From assembly GCF_004005855.1 (NCBI RefSeq), contig NZ_SACL01000001.1, positions 248,001 through 312,000 of the forward strand: 64,000 bases of DNA. Direction: 5' to 3'. Below, in pieces: positions 8,712 to 20,380 of the stretch. Origin of the DNA: Rhodovarius crocodyli (GTDB taxonomy: Bacteria; Pseudomonadota; Alphaproteobacteria; Acetobacterales; Acetobacteraceae). The notes under the pieces were generated by a model, which was not told where the DNA came from, did no database searches, and worked only from the letters and a program-made list of their open reading frames with translations. The first letter of the stretch is position 1, and each line of letters opens with the position of its first letter. The position numbers were made by a program, and so were the translations under genes.

Positions 8712-9350
8712 TCAGCGCGCCTGTTCCAGCTCCTCGCGGAAGCGGGGGTTGTTGAACTGGAACTGGAAGGGATCGAGCCGCACGCCGAGCTCGACATTGT
8801 GCAGCGTGACGCGGGTGGTGCGGCCCTGGGCGTCCAGCACGGCCCATTGCCGCAGGGCCGGCGGGTCATCGTCCAGGATCAGGGTGATGCTGCCTTCCTC
8901 CGGCGCCGAGGTGCGGCGCACCGTCACGCGCATCAGCCCGCCGCCGCGCTCGGTCTCCGTCACGGTCACGTCGCCCGACAGCCGCAGCGGGTTGCGCAGC
9001 AGCACGCCCAGCGGCGTGGAGTTGACGGGCACCACCGTGGGTTCCCGCAGCGCGCGGTCATAGTGGAAGAACTGGTTGTCCGCCGCGACCAGCAGGGTGG
9101 GCTCCGGCGGGTCATAGTCGAAGCGCATGCGCGAGGGGCGCCAGATGAGTGCCGTGCCCTGGGCCGTGGCGCCGTTTTCCGCCACCTGGGTGAAGCGGGC
9201 GCGCAGGGTGGTCAGGCCGTTGAAATAGGCCTCCACCCGCTGCACCACGGCGGGGTCCACCCGGCCGCGGGCTGCGGGGCGGCCCGCCTGGGCCAGCGCC
9301 AGCTTCGGCAAGGCCAAGGCGGGCAGCGCGATCAGGGCACGGCGGTTCAT
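8712..9350 (-). CDS. lolA: Outer-membrane lipoprotein carrier protein LolA
   Basis: LolA carries lipoproteins across the periplasm from LolCDE to the outer membrane. The 212-aa protein has a signal peptide (RALIALPALALPKLALAQA), then VQRVEAYFNGLTTLRARFTQV and RMRFDYDPPEPTLLVAD, the typical LolA lipid-pocket start. The gene start shares one base with the stop of the preceding gene (TGATG), so translation is probably coupled. The order ftsK, secreted protein, lolA resembles the ftsK-lolA neighbourhood seen across proteobacteria. No lolB is visible. Confidence 0.9.
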   Translation of the reverse strand: MNRRALIALPALALPKLALAQAGRPAARGRVDPAVVQRVEAYFNGLTTLRARFTQVAENGATAQGTALIWRPSRMRFDYDPPEPTLLVAADNQFFHYDRALREPTVVPVNSTPLGVLLRNPLRLSGDVTVTETERGGGLMRVTVRRTSAPEEGSITLILDDDPPALRQWAVLDAQGRTTRVTLHNVELGVRLDPFQFQFNNPRFREELEQAR

Positions 9351-10021
9351 CAGCGGGTCACACCCGGGGGCGGCAGGGCGGTGCCGCGCTGCGGGAAGGG
9401 CTGGCCCCCAGGTGCGCCACCGGGGGCACCCCCTTGGGCGCCCTGGCGGGCCATCATCTCGGCCATGCCGGGGGGCAGCTGCATGGTCTGGAAGCCCTGC
9501 GGCCGGGCGAAGCGGCTGGCATCGATGGCGGCATAATCCACCTGGGTCGCCTCCATGATCACCTGGCCCTGGGTGTTGGCCACGCGCAGCGTCAGGCCGT
9601 CATTGCTGATGCAGGCGCGCGCGGACTGGCCCTGGTCCTCGATGCGCCAGTTCGTGCAGGGGGTGTTCGCCACGCGGTCGCTGCCCTCACGCGTGAAGCG
9701 CGCGGTCGCGCTTTCGCGCCCGATGCGGGCGGCGGGGTTCTGGCTCGTGGGCATGTCCATGATCATGCGCTGCTGCGGCATCACCATGAAGCCGCTGCCG
9801 GCGCGCTGGTCAGCCACCAGATAGCCCTGCTGGCCCATATCCATGCGCATGCTGCGCGTCGAGGACTGGAACGCCATGGTCGTCTGGCTGACCGGCCCGT
9901 CGCTGTTGATGCGATAGGTGATCGTCACGTCACGCGTCGGGAACATGGAGGCGGGACGATCCTGGGCCATGGCGGGTGCGGCAGCCATCATCAGCGGCAG
10001 GATAAGTGCGGCTTTGCGCAT
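9350..10021 (-). CDS. Secreted DUF4412-like protein
   Basis: A 223-aa exported protein with a clear signal peptide (KAALILPLMMAAAPAMAQD). The mature part is rich in Met and beta strand, with repeated M-x-M segments such as SMRMDMGQQGYLVAD and QQRMIMDMPTSQ. The C-terminus is a Gly/Pro/Gln tail (AQGGAPGGAPGGQPFP). This resembles DUF4412-type periplasmic proteins, whose beta sheet fold is related to LolA; function unknown. It lies between ftsK and lolA and shares a base with lolA, so a role in envelope biogenesis with LolA is plausible but unproven. Confidence 0.75.
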   Translation of the reverse strand: MRKAALILPLMMAAAPAMAQDRPASMFPTRDVTITYRINSDGPVSQTTMAFQSSTRSMRMDMGQQGYLVADQRAGSGFMVMPQQRMIMDMPTSQNPAARIGRESATARFTREGSDRVANTPCTNWRIEDQGQSARACISNDGLTLRVANTQGQVIMEATQVDYAAIDASRFARPQGFQTMQLPPGMAEMMARQGAQGGAPGGAPGGQPFPQRGTALPPPGVTR

Positions 10022-10134
10022 GGTTTATACTCCTTTTTCCAGGCATCGGCTTCACCTGGGATCTGGCGTTGGCTCCGCCCGGCATATGGGGGCGGATCCC
10101 GGCGGCAAGAAGGTGCCACCGGGGCATCAACGCC

Positions 10135-12594
10135 TCAATCGTCCGAACGGCGGACGAGAATCTCGCGCTTTCCGACATGGTTGGCGGGCCCGACGATGCC
10201 CTCCTTTTCCATCTGTTCCACCAGCTTCGCGGCCTTGTTGTAGCCGATGGACAGGTGCCGCTGGACCAGGCTGACGGAGCATTTGCCCTCGCGCGCCACC
10301 ATGTCCACGGCGCGGTCGAACAATGATTTGTCACCGTCCGAGGCGGAATTGATACCGCCCGACCCGCCGAAGCCGCCCTCGTCGTCCTCGGCGGCCTCCG
10401 TCACCTCATCCACATAGTTCGGCTCGGCCTGCTCACGCAGCCAGTCGGCCACGCGCTGGACTTCCTCGTCGCTCACGAAGGGGCCGTGCACGCGCTTGAT
10501 ACGCCCGCCGCCTTCCATGAACAGCAGGTCGCCCTGGCCCAGCAGCTGCTCGGCGCCCTGCTCGCCCAGGATGGTGCGGCTGTCGATCTTGCTGGTCACC
10601 ATGAAGCTGATGCGCGACGGGAAGTTCGCCTTGATGGTGCCGGTGATGACGTCCACCGACGGGCGCTGGGTCGCCATGATGACGTGGATGCCGGCGGCGC
10701 GCGCCATCTGCGCCAGGCGCTGCACTGCGGCCTCGATCTCCTTGCCGGCCACGATCATCAGGTCCGCCATCTCGTCGATGACGACCACGATCATGGGCAG
10801 GGGTTCCAGGGCGAGCGACTGTTCCTCGAACACCGGCTTGCCGGTCTCGGGGTCGAAGCCGGTCTGCACCTTGCGGGTCAGCACCTCGCCACGGCCACGG
10901 GCCGCGTTCACGCGCTCGTTGTAGCCGCCGATGTTGCGCACGCCGATGCTGGACATGGCGCGGTAGCGGCGCTCCATCTCCCGCACCGTCCATTTCAGGG
11001 CGCCGATCGCCTTGGGCGGCTCGGTCACCACGGGCGCCAGCAGGTGCGGGATGCGGTCATAGACCGACAGTTCCAGCATCTTGGGGTCGATCATGATGAA
11101 GCGGCATTCCTCCGGCCCGAAACGGTAGAGGAGCGACAGGATCATGGTGTTGATGCCGACCGACTTGCCCGAGCCGGTGGTGCCCGCGATCAGCAGGTGG
11201 GGCATCCGCGCGAGGTCGGCCAGCACCGGCGTGCCGCCGATGTCCTTGCCGAGCGCCATGGGCAGGCGGGCGTTGGTGCGCGTCCATTCCTCGCTGTTCA
11301 GCATCTCGGAGAAATAGACCGTCTCGCGCTTCGCGTTCGGCATCTCGATGCCCATCACGGTGCGGCCCGGCACGGTGGCGATGCGCACGGCGGTGACGGA
11401 CATGTTGCGCGCGATATCGTCCGCGAGGCCGATGACGCGGGACGCCTTGGTGCCCGGCGCGGGCTCCAGCTCATACAGCGTGACGACGGGGCCGGGGCGG
11501 ATGTCGACGATCGTGCCGTTCACGCCGAAGTCGGAGAGCACCGTCTCCAGCCGGCGGGCATTGGCCTGCAGGGCGGCGGTGTCGCCGTTGTAGTCGCCGC
11601 GCGGCGGCGCCTCGCGCAGCAGTTCCATGGGCGGCACCAGGCTGCGGCCGGGCTCCAGCGGCAGGATGGGCTGCACCGGCTTGCCGGCGGGCTTGCGGGC
11701 GGGGCCGACGCTGGGGCGGGCGGGGGCGGGTGCCTCGGCGGCCTCGAAGGGCGCGGGGGTGGCGGGGGCGGAGGGTTCCTCGCGCCAATGGTCGCGCGGG
11801 GCGTGGTGGGTGTCGGCCGCGGCATCGGCGGCCTGCAGCAGGCCGCGCAGATCGGCGCCGGCCTCGACCTTGCGGCGGCGGCCGAAGCCGAACAGCCACA
11901 GCACCGCGCGGCCGGTGCCCAGCAGCACGCGGGTGACCAGGTGGCGGCGGGCGGCGCCCGCGCGGGCCACGGTGGCGGCCGCATCGCCGGTGATGGCGGC
12001 GGCGCGGCGGTATTCATGCGGGGCGAAGGCCAGTGCCGCCAGCAATACCAGCACGCACAGGATGGCCAGCAGGCCATGGCCGATCACGGCGCCCAGCGGC
12101 CCCAGTATGGCCTGCAGCCAGCCGGTGATGCCCGCGGCCACCAGCGGGCCGAGCGCCCCGCCGGCCCCGGCCTGCACCGGCACCTCCACGCTGGAGGAAA
12201 TGGACGAGAAGCCCGCCGCGAGGACCGGCATGCCGAGCAGCACGGCCGCCAGCCGCGCCGGGAACAGGGAAATGCCGCGCCCCATGGCCAGCCGCCAGGC
12301 CCAGGCCATCAGCGCCACGGCCGGCATATAGGCCGCGAAGCCCACCCCCTGCAGCAGCAGGTCACTGACGGTGGCGCCCAGCGGCCCCGCCAGGTTGCGC
12401 ACCGGCAGGGAGGTGGCGGTGGAGCCCGAGGGGTCTGCCGCGTGATGCGTGACCAGCGCCAGCAGCAGCGCGAAACCGGCGAAACCCGCCAGAAGCGCCA
12501 TCACATGCGCCCCGCTGCGCGCCAGCGCGGCCTTTACGGCCGGCGAGGCGAAGCGGCTGCCCCCGTTGTCATCAGCAATCTCGGCACGAGCCAT
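10135..12594 (-). CDS. ftsK: DNA translocase FtsK
   Basis: An 819-aa divisome-anchored motor that pumps chromosome-dimer DNA toward XerCD/dif. Four to five transmembrane segments occupy about residues 30-190, followed by a Pro/Ala linker. The motor follows with Walker [13 protein letters not shown] and Walker [16 protein letters not shown]-terminal winged-helix gamma domain ([29 protein letters not shown]) reads KOPS sites. The ATG at 12594 begins MARAEIADD; the longer in-frame extension has no domain content. It is the first gene of the ftsK-DUF4412-lolA group. Confidence 0.96.
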   Translation of the reverse strand: MARAEIADDNGGSRFASPAVKAALARSGAHVMALLAGFAGFALLLALVTHHAADPSGSTATSLPVRNLAGPLGATVSDLLLQGVGFAAYMPAVALMAWAWRLAMGRGISLFPARLAAVLLGMPVLAAGFSSISSSVEVPVQAGAGGALGPLVAAGITGWLQAILGPLGAVIGHGLLAILCVLVLLAALAFAPHEYRRAAAITGDAAATVARAGAARRHLVTRVLLGTGRAVLWLFGFGRRRKVEAGADLRGLLQAADAAADTHHAPRDHWREEPSAPATPAPFEAAEAPAPARPSVGPARKPAGKPVQPILPLEPGRSLVPPMELLREAPPRGDYNGDTAALQANARRLETVLSDFGVNGTIVDIRPGPVVTLYELEPAPGTKASRVIGLADDIARNMSVTAVRIATVPGRTVMGIEMPNAKRETVYFSEMLNSEEWTRTNARLPMALGKDIGGTPVLADLARMPHLLIAGTTGSGKSVGINTMILSLLYRFGPEECRFIMIDPKMLELSVYDRIPHLLAPVVTEPPKAIGALKWTVREMERRYRAMSSIGVRNIGGYNERVNAARGRGEVLTRKVQTGFDPETGKPVFEEQSLALEPLPMIVVVIDEMADLMIVAGKEIEAAVQRLAQMARAAGIHVIMATQRPSVDVITGTIKANFPSRISFMVTSKIDSRTILGEQGAEQLLGQGDLLFMEGGGRIKRVHGPFVSDEEVQRVADWLREQAEPNYVDEVTEAAEDDEGGFGGSGGINSASDGDKSLFDRAVDMVAREGKCSVSLVQRHLSIGYNKAAKLVEQMEKEGIVGPANHVGKREILVRRSDD

Positions 12595-12610
12595 CGGTTC
12601 CGGTCCTTGA

Positions 12611-12703
12611 GCGTGATCGCCGTAGGTGCGGAGCACCGCAGGCGTGAATCACGCGATCAATCAAAAGCTTGGCGTGGGATCTGTGAGCGGGGGCGAACAG
12701 ATC
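12611..12703 (-). promoter_or_regulatory. ftsK upstream leader with nested inverted repeats
   Basis: Outer arms GCGTGAT (12611-12617) and ATCACGC (12648-12654) enclose an inner GGTGC-GGA-GCACC hairpin (12625-12637). An alternative pairing joins TGATCGC (12614-12620) with GCGATCA (12653-12659). Farther upstream GATCTGT (12678-12684) pairs with ACAGATC (12697-12703). Together they occupy the 20-110 bases before the ftsK start. They could be leader RNA structures or dyad protein sites; no regulator can be named. Confidence 0.4.
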
Positions 12704-12779
12704 ACATGCCAGGGATCGGGTTGCACTGTCGGGGGGATGTCCAGAATAGCGCGTCGGGCCGCGTCGGGGGAAGCCCAAC

Positions 12780-12808
12780 AAAAAGGGCCGGAGCTTTCGC
12801 CCCGGCCC
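12780..12808 (-). terminator. Rho-independent terminator of glnK-amtB
   Basis: On the minus strand GGGCCGGGGC pairs with GCTCCGGCCC around a GAAA tetraloop, followed by five T. It starts about 25 bp past the amtB stop and separates the operon from ftsK. Confidence 0.85.
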
Positions 12809-12832
12809 CCCTTTCTCAAGCTGCAGCGATGC

Positions 12833-14158
12833 TCAGCCCAGACGCTCGCCGTGCTGCGTCACGTCCAGGCCCTCGCGCTCCTCTTCCTCGGAGACGCGCA
12901 GGCCGACGATCACGTCCACGATCTTCAGCAGGATGAAGGTGACGATGGCGGTGTACACCAGCGTCGCGGCCACGGCGTAGACCTGGATCAGGAACTGATC
13001 GAAGGAACCGCTCGTGCCTTCCGGCAGCGCCGTGGTGGCGGACAGCGGGCCATAGGCCAACAGGCCGGTCAGCAGCGCGCCGACGATGCCGCAGATGCCG
13101 TGCACGCCGAAGGCGTCCAGGCTGTCGTCATAGCCCAGGGCATGCTTCAGCGCGGTCGCGCCCCAGAAGCCCGCGAGGCCGGCCAGCAGGCCGATGATGA
13201 TCGCGGAACCCGGCAGCACGAAGCCGGCGGCAGGCGTGATGGCCACGAGGCCGGCCACGGCGCCCGAGATGGCGCCGAGCACGGAGGGCTTGCCCTTGGT
13301 CATCCACTCGGCCAGCAGCCAGGCCATGGTGGCCACGGCGGCGGCCAGGTGCGTCACCAGGAAGGCCATGCCCGCACGCGCGCCGGCACCACCGGCGGAA
13401 CCCGCGTTGAAGCCGAACCAGCCCACCCACAGCAGGGAGGCGCCGATGACGGCGAAGGCCAGGTTGTACGGGGAGAGGTTGTCCGTCCCGTAGCCCACGC
13501 GCTTGCCCAGCACGATCGCGGCCACGAGGCCCGCCACGCCGGCGTTGATGTGCACGACCGTGCCGCCCGCGAAGTCCAGCGCGCCCAGGCCGAAGATCCA
13601 GCCGTTCGGATGCCAGACCCAGTGGCAGATCGGGGAGTAGACGATCAGCGACCACAGGATGGTGAAGATCACCAGCGCCGAGAACTTCATGCGCTCGGCG
13701 AAGGCACCGGTGATCAGCGCCGGGGTGATGATCGCGAAGGTCATCTGGAAGGTCAGGAAGACGCTTTCCGGGATGGTGAAGGCCACCGCGGCGTCGCCCG
13801 TGCCCAGGGTGAAGGGCTTGTCCCAGCCCTCGGCCAGGCCCGCCAGCATGAAGCGGGAGAAGTCGCCCACCCAGGCGCCACCCTCACCGAAGGCGAGGCT
13901 GTAGCCGGCCACGACCCACACGATGGAGGCGATGGCGGTGATGGCGAAGGACTGCGCCAGCGTGGCCAGCACGTTCTTCTTGCGGACCATGCCCGCATAG
14001 AACAGCGCCAGGCCCGGGATGGTCATCATCAGCACCAGGGCGGTGCTGACGAGCATCCAGGCGGTATCGCCGGTGTTGACCGTGGCGTCCTGCGCCATGG
14101 CGGGCATCGCGGCGAAAAGTGGCGCGGCCAGGACGGCGGCGCGCGTGAACAGCTTCAT
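12833..14158 (-). CDS. amtB: Ammonium transporter AmtB
   Basis: A 441-aa inner-membrane ammonium channel with a cleavable signal peptide (FTRAAVLAAPLFAAMPAMAQ) and eleven predicted membrane segments. The pore twin-His residues are seen in VHINAGVAGL and FGVHGICGIVG. The PII-binding cytoplasmic tail SEEEEREGLDVTQHGERLG is conserved. The ATG at 14158 begins the signal peptide; the longer frame overlaps glnK and has no match. It is 19 bp after glnK, the standard arrangement in which GlnK plugs the channel when nitrogen is sufficient. Confidence 0.96.
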   Translation of the reverse strand: MKLFTRAAVLAAPLFAAMPAMAQDATVNTGDTAWMLVSTALVLMMTIPGLALFYAGMVRKKNVLATLAQSFAITAIASIVWVVAGYSLAFGEGGAWVGDFSRFMLAGLAEGWDKPFTLGTGDAAVAFTIPESVFLTFQMTFAIITPALITGAFAERMKFSALVIFTILWSLIVYSPICHWVWHPNGWIFGLGALDFAGGTVVHINAGVAGLVAAIVLGKRVGYGTDNLSPYNLAFAVIGASLLWVGWFGFNAGSAGGAGARAGMAFLVTHLAAAVATMAWLLAEWMTKGKPSVLGAISGAVAGLVAITPAAGFVLPGSAIIIGLLAGLAGFWGATALKHALGYDDSLDAFGVHGICGIVGALLTGLLAYGPLSATTALPEGTSGSFDQFLIQVYAVAATLVYTAIVTFILLKIVDVIVGLRVSEEEEREGLDVTQHGERLG

Positions 14159-14177
14159 GGTGCGTATCCCCTCGATA

Positions 14178-15915
<1,738 letters not shown>

Positions 15916-16140
15916 AAGGCTCAGGGGCTTTGCCCCCGAGACCCCCACCAGGAGATAATATCTCCTGGACCTGATGGGAGTTTGGCGCCCGGCCTTCGCA
16001 GGCGGGTCGCTTATATTATTATAAATATCAACGTTTTCAATATTTTGCACCAACTCCCCGGGGTCCAGGGCCGCTACGGTCCTGGCGGGGTTGTCAGGGG
16101 CAGCGCCCCTGACTGGGGTCCGGGGCAACGCCCCGGGGCC
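15916..16140 (+). repeat. Interspersed hairpin-rich intergenic element, copy A
   Basis: Fills the whole gap between the convergent stops of the ubiH-like gene and thiD. Order: a GGGGC-TTT-GCCCC hairpin (15924-15936); a perfect palindrome with 10-bp arms (15948-15968); TTTGGCGCC; an AT-rich core containing TTATTATAAATATCAACG; the 36-bp conserved block (16053-16088) that folds as CCAGGGCC-GCTAC-GGTCCTGG; then CAGGGGC-AGC-GCCCCTG (16096-16112) and a further GGGGC/GCCCC hairpin. Copies B (26157-26381) and C (40772-41017, inverted) share this layout. No transposase or flanking duplication is seen. Confidence 0.85.
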
Positions 16141-16932
16141 TCACCCCAGCCGCACCCCATGGTTCAACGGCCCATGCCCAGCGCCATACCCTGGTGCCGC
16201 CAGCATCGCTGCCCGCACATAGTCCCGCGCCCGCACGGTCGCGGCACTCAGGCTCATTCCCTGCGCCAGCCCGGCCGCCAGGGCGCTGGCCATGGTGCAG
16301 CCGGTGCCATGGGTGTGCCTCGAACGGATGCGGCTGGATTCGAAGCGTTCCGTGCCTGCGCGCGTCACGAGCAGGTCGACGAGCACTTCGCCCTCCATAT
16401 GACCACCCTTCAGCAGCACGGCGGGAACACCCAGTTCCAGCATGGCCTCGGCGGCGGCCTGCATGTCGGCTTCATCGCGAATCTCCCGGCCGGACAGCAC
16501 CTCGGCCTCGGGGATATTCGGGGTGATCACGGTCGCCAGCGGCAGCAGGCGGCGCTTCAGCGCCTCCACCGCATCCTCCTGCAACAGGCGGTGCCCGCCC
16601 TTCGCGACCATCACCGGATCGGCCACCAGGGGCACGCCGGCCGCGCTCTGCTCAATTTCCGCGCACACCGCCTCGATGGTCGGCACATCATGCAACATGC
16701 CGGTCTTCAGCGCGTCCGCGCCGATGTCGTCCAGCACCAGTTTCATCTGCTGGCGGATGAACTCTGGTTGAACCGGCACAACGCCGAACACGCCCAGCGT
16801 GTTCTGCGCCGTCAGGGCCGTGATGGCCGTGGCGGCATAGGCGTCCATGGCCATCACCGCCTTGATATCGGCCTGGATTCCGGCGCCGCCGCCCGAATCG
16901 CTGCCCGCGACGATGAGGACGCGGCCCTTCAC
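16141..16932 (-). CDS. thiD: Hydroxymethylpyrimidine/phosphomethylpyrimidine kinase
   Basis: A 263-aa ribokinase-fold enzyme that phosphorylates HMP and HMP-P for thiamine synthesis. The N-terminus [20 protein letters not shown], the central KTGMLHD and [10 protein letters not shown], and the C-terminal [18 protein letters not shown] anion-hole motif are all intact. The start is a GTG at 16932 overlapping the glmM stop by 4 bp (GTGA); no ATG fits the conserved N-terminus. It ends against repeat element copy A. No other thiamine genes are visible. Confidence 0.94.
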   Translation of the reverse strand: MKGRVLIVAGSDSGGGAGIQADIKAVMAMDAYAATAITALTAQNTLGVFGVVPVQPEFIRQQMKLVLDDIGADALKTGMLHDVPTIEAVCAEIEQSAAGVPLVADPVMVAKGGHRLLQEDAVEALKRRLLPLATVITPNIPEAEVLSGREIRDEADMQAAAEAMLELGVPAVLLKGGHMEGEVLVDLLVTRAGTERFESSRIRSRHTHGTGCTMASALAAGLAQGMSLSAATVRARDYVRAAMLAAPGYGAGHGPLNHGVRLG

Positions 16933-18281
16933 GGCGCGTTCGCCGCCGCGCGGATGATGTCGGTCAGGCGCAGCATGGTGCGGTCCAGCATGGCTTCCTC
17001 CTCGGCTTCCACCATCACGCGGATCACGGGTTCCGTGCCGGATTCGCGGATCAGAACGCGGCCCTTTCCGTTCAGCTCGGCTTCCTCGGCGGCGATGGCG
17101 GCCTTCACCTCGGGCCGGGCCAGGGGCTTGCCGCCGCTGTGGCGCAGATTGTTCAGCTTCTGCGGCAGGGGGGTGAAGCGGCGGCAGGCCTCGCTGGCCG
17201 GGCGCTTTTCCTCGACCAGCAGGGCCAGCACCTGAAGGGCCGCCACCAGACCGTCCCCGGTGGTGCCGAAATCGGACATGATCATGTGGCCCGACTGCTC
17301 GCCGCCGAGGTTGCAACCGATCTCGCGCATGCGCTCGCTGACATAGCGATCGCCCACGGCGGTGCGGTGCAGGGTCAGGCCCTTGGCCTCCAGCATGCGC
17401 TCCAGGCCCATGTTGGACATGACGGTGGCCACCACGCCGTCGCCGCGCAGGCGCCCCTCGGCGTGCCAGCGTTCCGCGATCAGGGCCAGGATCTGGTCGC
17501 CGTCGATGACGGTGCCTTCCTCATCCACCAGCACCAGGCGGTCGGCGTCGCCGTCCAGCGCGATGCCGAGATCGGCGCGGCGTTCCCGCACCAGATCCGC
17601 CAGCGGCCCCGGATGGGTGCTGCCGCAACCCTTGTTGATGTTGAAGCCGTCCGGCGTCACGCCGATGGGAACGACCTCGGCGCCCAGCTCCCACAGCACG
17701 GTGGGCGCCACCTTGTAGCCGGCGCCATGCGCGCAATCGACGACGATGCGCATGCCCTCCAGCGTCAGGCCGCGGGGGAAGGTCTGCTTGGCGGCCTCGA
17801 TATAGCGGCCGGGGGCATCCTCCAGCCGGCTCGCGCGGCCGAGGCGCCCCGGGGTCGCCAGCGCGTCGGTCAGGTCACCGGCCATCAGGCGCTCGATCGC
17901 CATCTCGTCGGCATCCGACAGTTTCAGCCCTTCCGGGCCGAACAGCTTGATGCCGTTGTCCTCGAACGGGTTGTGGCTGGCAGAGACCATCACGCCCAGA
18001 TCGGCGCGCATGGACCGTGTCAGGGCCGCGATGGCCGGCGTCGGCAGCGGCCCCACCAGCACCACATCCATCCCCGCCGAGACGAAGCCCGCCGTCAGCG
18101 CCGGTTCCAGCATATAGCCGGACAGCCGCGTGTCCTTGCCGATGATGACACGGTGGCGATAGCTGCCCCGGTTGAAGAAGCGACCGGCCGCCTGGCCCAG
18201 CCGCAGGGCGGTGGCCGCGTCCATGGGCGCCTTGTTGGCGGTGCCGCGAATGCCGTCCGTGCCGAAAAGTCGTCTCGTCAT
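16929..18281 (-). CDS. glmM: Phosphoglucosamine mutase
   Basis: Converts GlcN-6-P to GlcN-1-P for UDP-GlcNAc, peptidoglycan and LPS synthesis. The 450-aa protein begins [15 protein letters not shown], has the phospho-Ser loop [16 protein letters not shown] near residue 100, the metal loop DGDADRLV, and the C-terminal phosphate-binding [14 protein letters not shown]. The ATG at 18281 gives the standard N-terminus. A GTG at 18287 would overlap the folP stop by 4 bp and add two residues, so either start is possible. It sits between folP and thiD in a tight three-gene unit. Confidence 0.95.
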   Translation of the reverse strand: MTRRLFGTDGIRGTANKAPMDAATALRLGQAAGRFFNRGSYRHRVIIGKDTRLSGYMLEPALTAGFVSAGMDVVLVGPLPTPAIAALTRSMRADLGVMVSASHNPFEDNGIKLFGPEGLKLSDADEMAIERLMAGDLTDALATPGRLGRASRLEDAPGRYIEAAKQTFPRGLTLEGMRIVVDCAHGAGYKVAPTVLWELGAEVVPIGVTPDGFNINKGCGSTHPGPLADLVRERRADLGIALDGDADRLVLVDEEGTVIDGDQILALIAERWHAEGRLRGDGVVATVMSNMGLERMLEAKGLTLHRTAVGDRYVSERMREIGCNLGGEQSGHMIMSDFGTTGDGLVAALQVLALLVEEKRPASEACRRFTPLPQKLNNLRHSGGKPLARPEVKAAIAAEEAELNGKGRVLIRESGTEPVIRVMVEAEEEAMLDRTMLRLTDIIRAAANAP

Positions 18282-18283
18282 GG

Positions 18284-19336
18284 TCACGGTTTACGCGCCT
18301 CCGTCATCGCCTGCCAGAGCGCGACGGCCTGGCGTGTCTCGGCCACGTCATGCACGCGCAGCATGGTGGCGCCGCGCTCCAGCGCCGCCAGCGCCACGGC
18401 CAGGCTGCCGGGCATGCGGTCGGCCGGGGTTTCGACACCCGCGATGCGGCCGATGAAGGTCTTGCGGGACGCGGCATAGAGCACCCGGCAGCCCAGCCCG
18501 GCCAATACCGGCAGGCGGCGCGTCAGCTCCAGGTTATGCGCCGCGGTCTTGCCGAAGCCGATGCCGGGGTCGAGCATGATGCGTGCGCGGGGGATGCCCG
18601 CTGCCTCCAGCGCCGCGATGCGCCCGGCCAGGAAGCCCGCCACCTCCAGCGCCACGTCCTCGTAATGCGCCAGGGACTGCATGGTGCGCGGATCGTCGCC
18701 CGGCATGTGCATGATGATGACGGGTGCCTGGGCGCGGGCCACCACGCCCACCGCCTGCGGGTCATGCCGCAGGGCCGAGACGTCGTTGATGATATGGGCC
18801 CCCGCCGCCAGGCACTCGGCCATGACCAGGGCGTGACGGGTGTCGATGGACAGCACGGCCTCACCCGCCAGGGCGCGCACCACGGGCAGCACGCGGGCGA
18901 GTTCCTGCTCCGGCGTGACCGGCGCGGCACCGGGGCGGGTGGATTCGCCGCCGATGTCGATCAGGTCCGCGCCCTCGGCCAGCATGGCGCGGGCGGCGGC
19001 GATGGCGGACTGGGGCGCATCGTGCAGGCCGCCGTCCGAGAAGCTGTCAGGCGTGACGTTCAGGATGCCCATGATCAGCGGCCGGTCGCCGGGCAGCCCG
19101 GCGAAGGGCGGCGGGGCGGCCGACATGCGTTCGCGCAGCGCGGGCGGCAGGTCCGTGGCCGGGATGACCGCACCCGCCAGCCGCACCAGGGAAAAGGCCA
19201 GTGCCCCGCCCGCCAGCGGCACGGCCCGGCCCGCCGCCACGGCCGCCAGGGCTTCCTCGCCGGCCAGCAGGCCCCAGGGTTCCGCAATGTCCATGCCCCG
19301 CAGAAACCCCAGCGCACGCATCAGTGCAAGCCTCAT
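18284..19336 (-). CDS. folP: Dihydropteroate synthase
   Basis: Joins 6-hydroxymethyl-dihydropterin pyrophosphate and p-aminobenzoate in folate synthesis; it is the sulfonamide target. The TIM-barrel signatures [46 protein letters not shown] and ASRKTFIGR are all present. About 90 N-terminal residues precede the barrel, as in other alphaproteobacteria. The start is uncertain: ATGs at 19336, 19321 and 19294 are all plausible, and 19336 gives 350 aa. The gene leads folP-glmM-thiD and diverges from a Bug receptor 60 bp away. Confidence 0.93.
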   Translation of the reverse strand: MRLALMRALGFLRGMDIAEPWGLLAGEEALAAVAAGRAVPLAGGALAFSLVRLAGAVIPATDLPPALRERMSAAPPPFAGLPGDRPLIMGILNVTPDSFSDGGLHDAPQSAIAAARAMLAEGADLIDIGGESTRPGAAPVTPEQELARVLPVVRALAGEAVLSIDTRHALVMAECLAAGAHIINDVSALRHDPQAVGVVARAQAPVIIMHMPGDDPRTMQSLAHYEDVALEVAGFLAGRIAALEAAGIPRARIMLDPGIGFGKTAAHNLELTRRLPVLAGLGCRVLYAASRKTFIGRIAGVETPADRMPGSLAVALAALERGATMLRVHDVAETRQAVALWQAMTEARKP

Positions 19337-19396
19337 GGGTTCGCCCCGGCGGGAAGCCGCGCTAGGCTGGCGCCACAACCGAGACGAGAGCCCGCC

Positions 19397-20377
19397 ATGA
19401 CACTTTCCCGCCGCCTCGCACTCGCGGGCCTCGCAGCGCCTGCCTTGTCGCCCTTCGGCGCCCATGCGCAGTCCGGCCGGCCGATCCGCCTGCTGGTGGG
19501 CTTCCCGCCCGGCGCCAGCCTGGACATCCTGGCCCGGCTGCTGGCGGAGGGCATGGCCGAACGGCTGGGCCGCCCCGTGGTGGTGGAAAATCGCGCCGGC
19601 GCCGGTGGCCTGGTCGCGGCCGAGGCTCTCGCCCATGCCTCGGGCGACGGCGAGATGCTGATGGTGGCCCCCATCGTCGTGCCGGTGTTCTTCCCCTTCG
19701 TCTATCCGCGCATGACCTTCGACCCGATCAAGGACCTGGCGCCCGTCGCGCGGCTGACGGCCTTCAACTTCGCGCTGACCGTCAAGCGGGATCACCCGGC
19801 GCAGAACCTGGCCGATTTCATCACCTGGGCGCGTGAGAAGGGCGAGAACGCGACCTATGGCTCGCTGTCCGCCGGCACGCCCTCGCACTTCCTGGGCGAC
19901 CTGTTCAACCAGGCGACGGGCTGCAAGCTGCGGCACATCCCCTATCGCGGCAGCGCCCCGCTGATGACCGCCCTGCTGGCGGGCGAGGTCGACAGCGGCT
20001 TCCCCACCACCGGCACCATCGTGGGCCGGCTGCAGGATGGCTCCCTGCGCGCGCTGGCCATCACGGGCGACACGCGCTCCCCCCTGCTGCCGGATGTGCC
20101 GAGCTTCGCGGAGCTGGGGCCGCAGCTGCGCCAGATGGGTGAGGCCGTGCTGTGGTACGGGCTGTTCGCGCCGGGGCACACCGCCGCCTCGACCATCGCC
20201 AACCAGGCGCGTGCCGCGCTGGACACCATCGCCCTGCCGGAGCAGAGCCACCGCCTGACGCAGCTTGACATGCCGCCCCTGCCGCTGGGCCCGACCGAGT
20301 TCGCCGCCAACATCCAGGCGGATGTGCGCCGCTGGGGCCCGCTGATCGAGGCCAGCGGCTTCCGGATCGAGAACTGA
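19397..20377 (+). CDS. Tripartite tricarboxylate transporter receptor (Bug family)
   Basis: A 326-aa periplasmic receptor with signal peptide SRRLALAGLAAPALSPFGAHAQ. It has the Bug motifs RLLVGFPPGASLDILARLLAEG, VVENRAGAGGLVAAEAL and the mid-protein YGSLSAGTPSHFLGDLF with IPYRGSAPLMTALLAG. It is another orphan without TctAB. Only 3 bp separate its stop from the next gene, an MBL-fold hydrolase, so the two are probably co-transcribed and may serve uptake and hydrolysis of the same ester or lactone. That link is inference from position. Confidence 0.92.
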   Translation: MTLSRRLALAGLAAPALSPFGAHAQSGRPIRLLVGFPPGASLDILARLLAEGMAERLGRPVVVENRAGAGGLVAAEALAHASGDGEMLMVAPIVVPVFFPFVYPRMTFDPIKDLAPVARLTAFNFALTVKRDHPAQNLADFITWAREKGENATYGSLSAGTPSHFLGDLFNQATGCKLRHIPYRGSAPLMTALLAGEVDSGFPTTGTIVGRLQDGSLRALAITGDTRSPLLPDVPSFAELGPQLRQMGEAVLWYGLFAPGHTAASTIANQARAALDTIALPEQSHRLTQLDMPPLPLGPTEFAANIQADVRRWGPLIEASGFRIEN

Positions 20378-20380
20378 TCC

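Noticed and set aside
10486-12936. 816-codon open frame antisense to ftsK
   Set aside because: Composition is His/Gln/Gly/Ala-rich, typical of antisense reading in GC-rich DNA; the opposite strand encodes an intact FtsK.
15982-17235. Long frames reading through repeat copies A and C that share a QLPGVQGRYGPGG-like peptide
   Set aside because: The shared peptide is explained by the conserved 36-bp DNA block; frames lack starts with ribosome-binding sites, differ in frame context and run antisense over thiD or into leaders.
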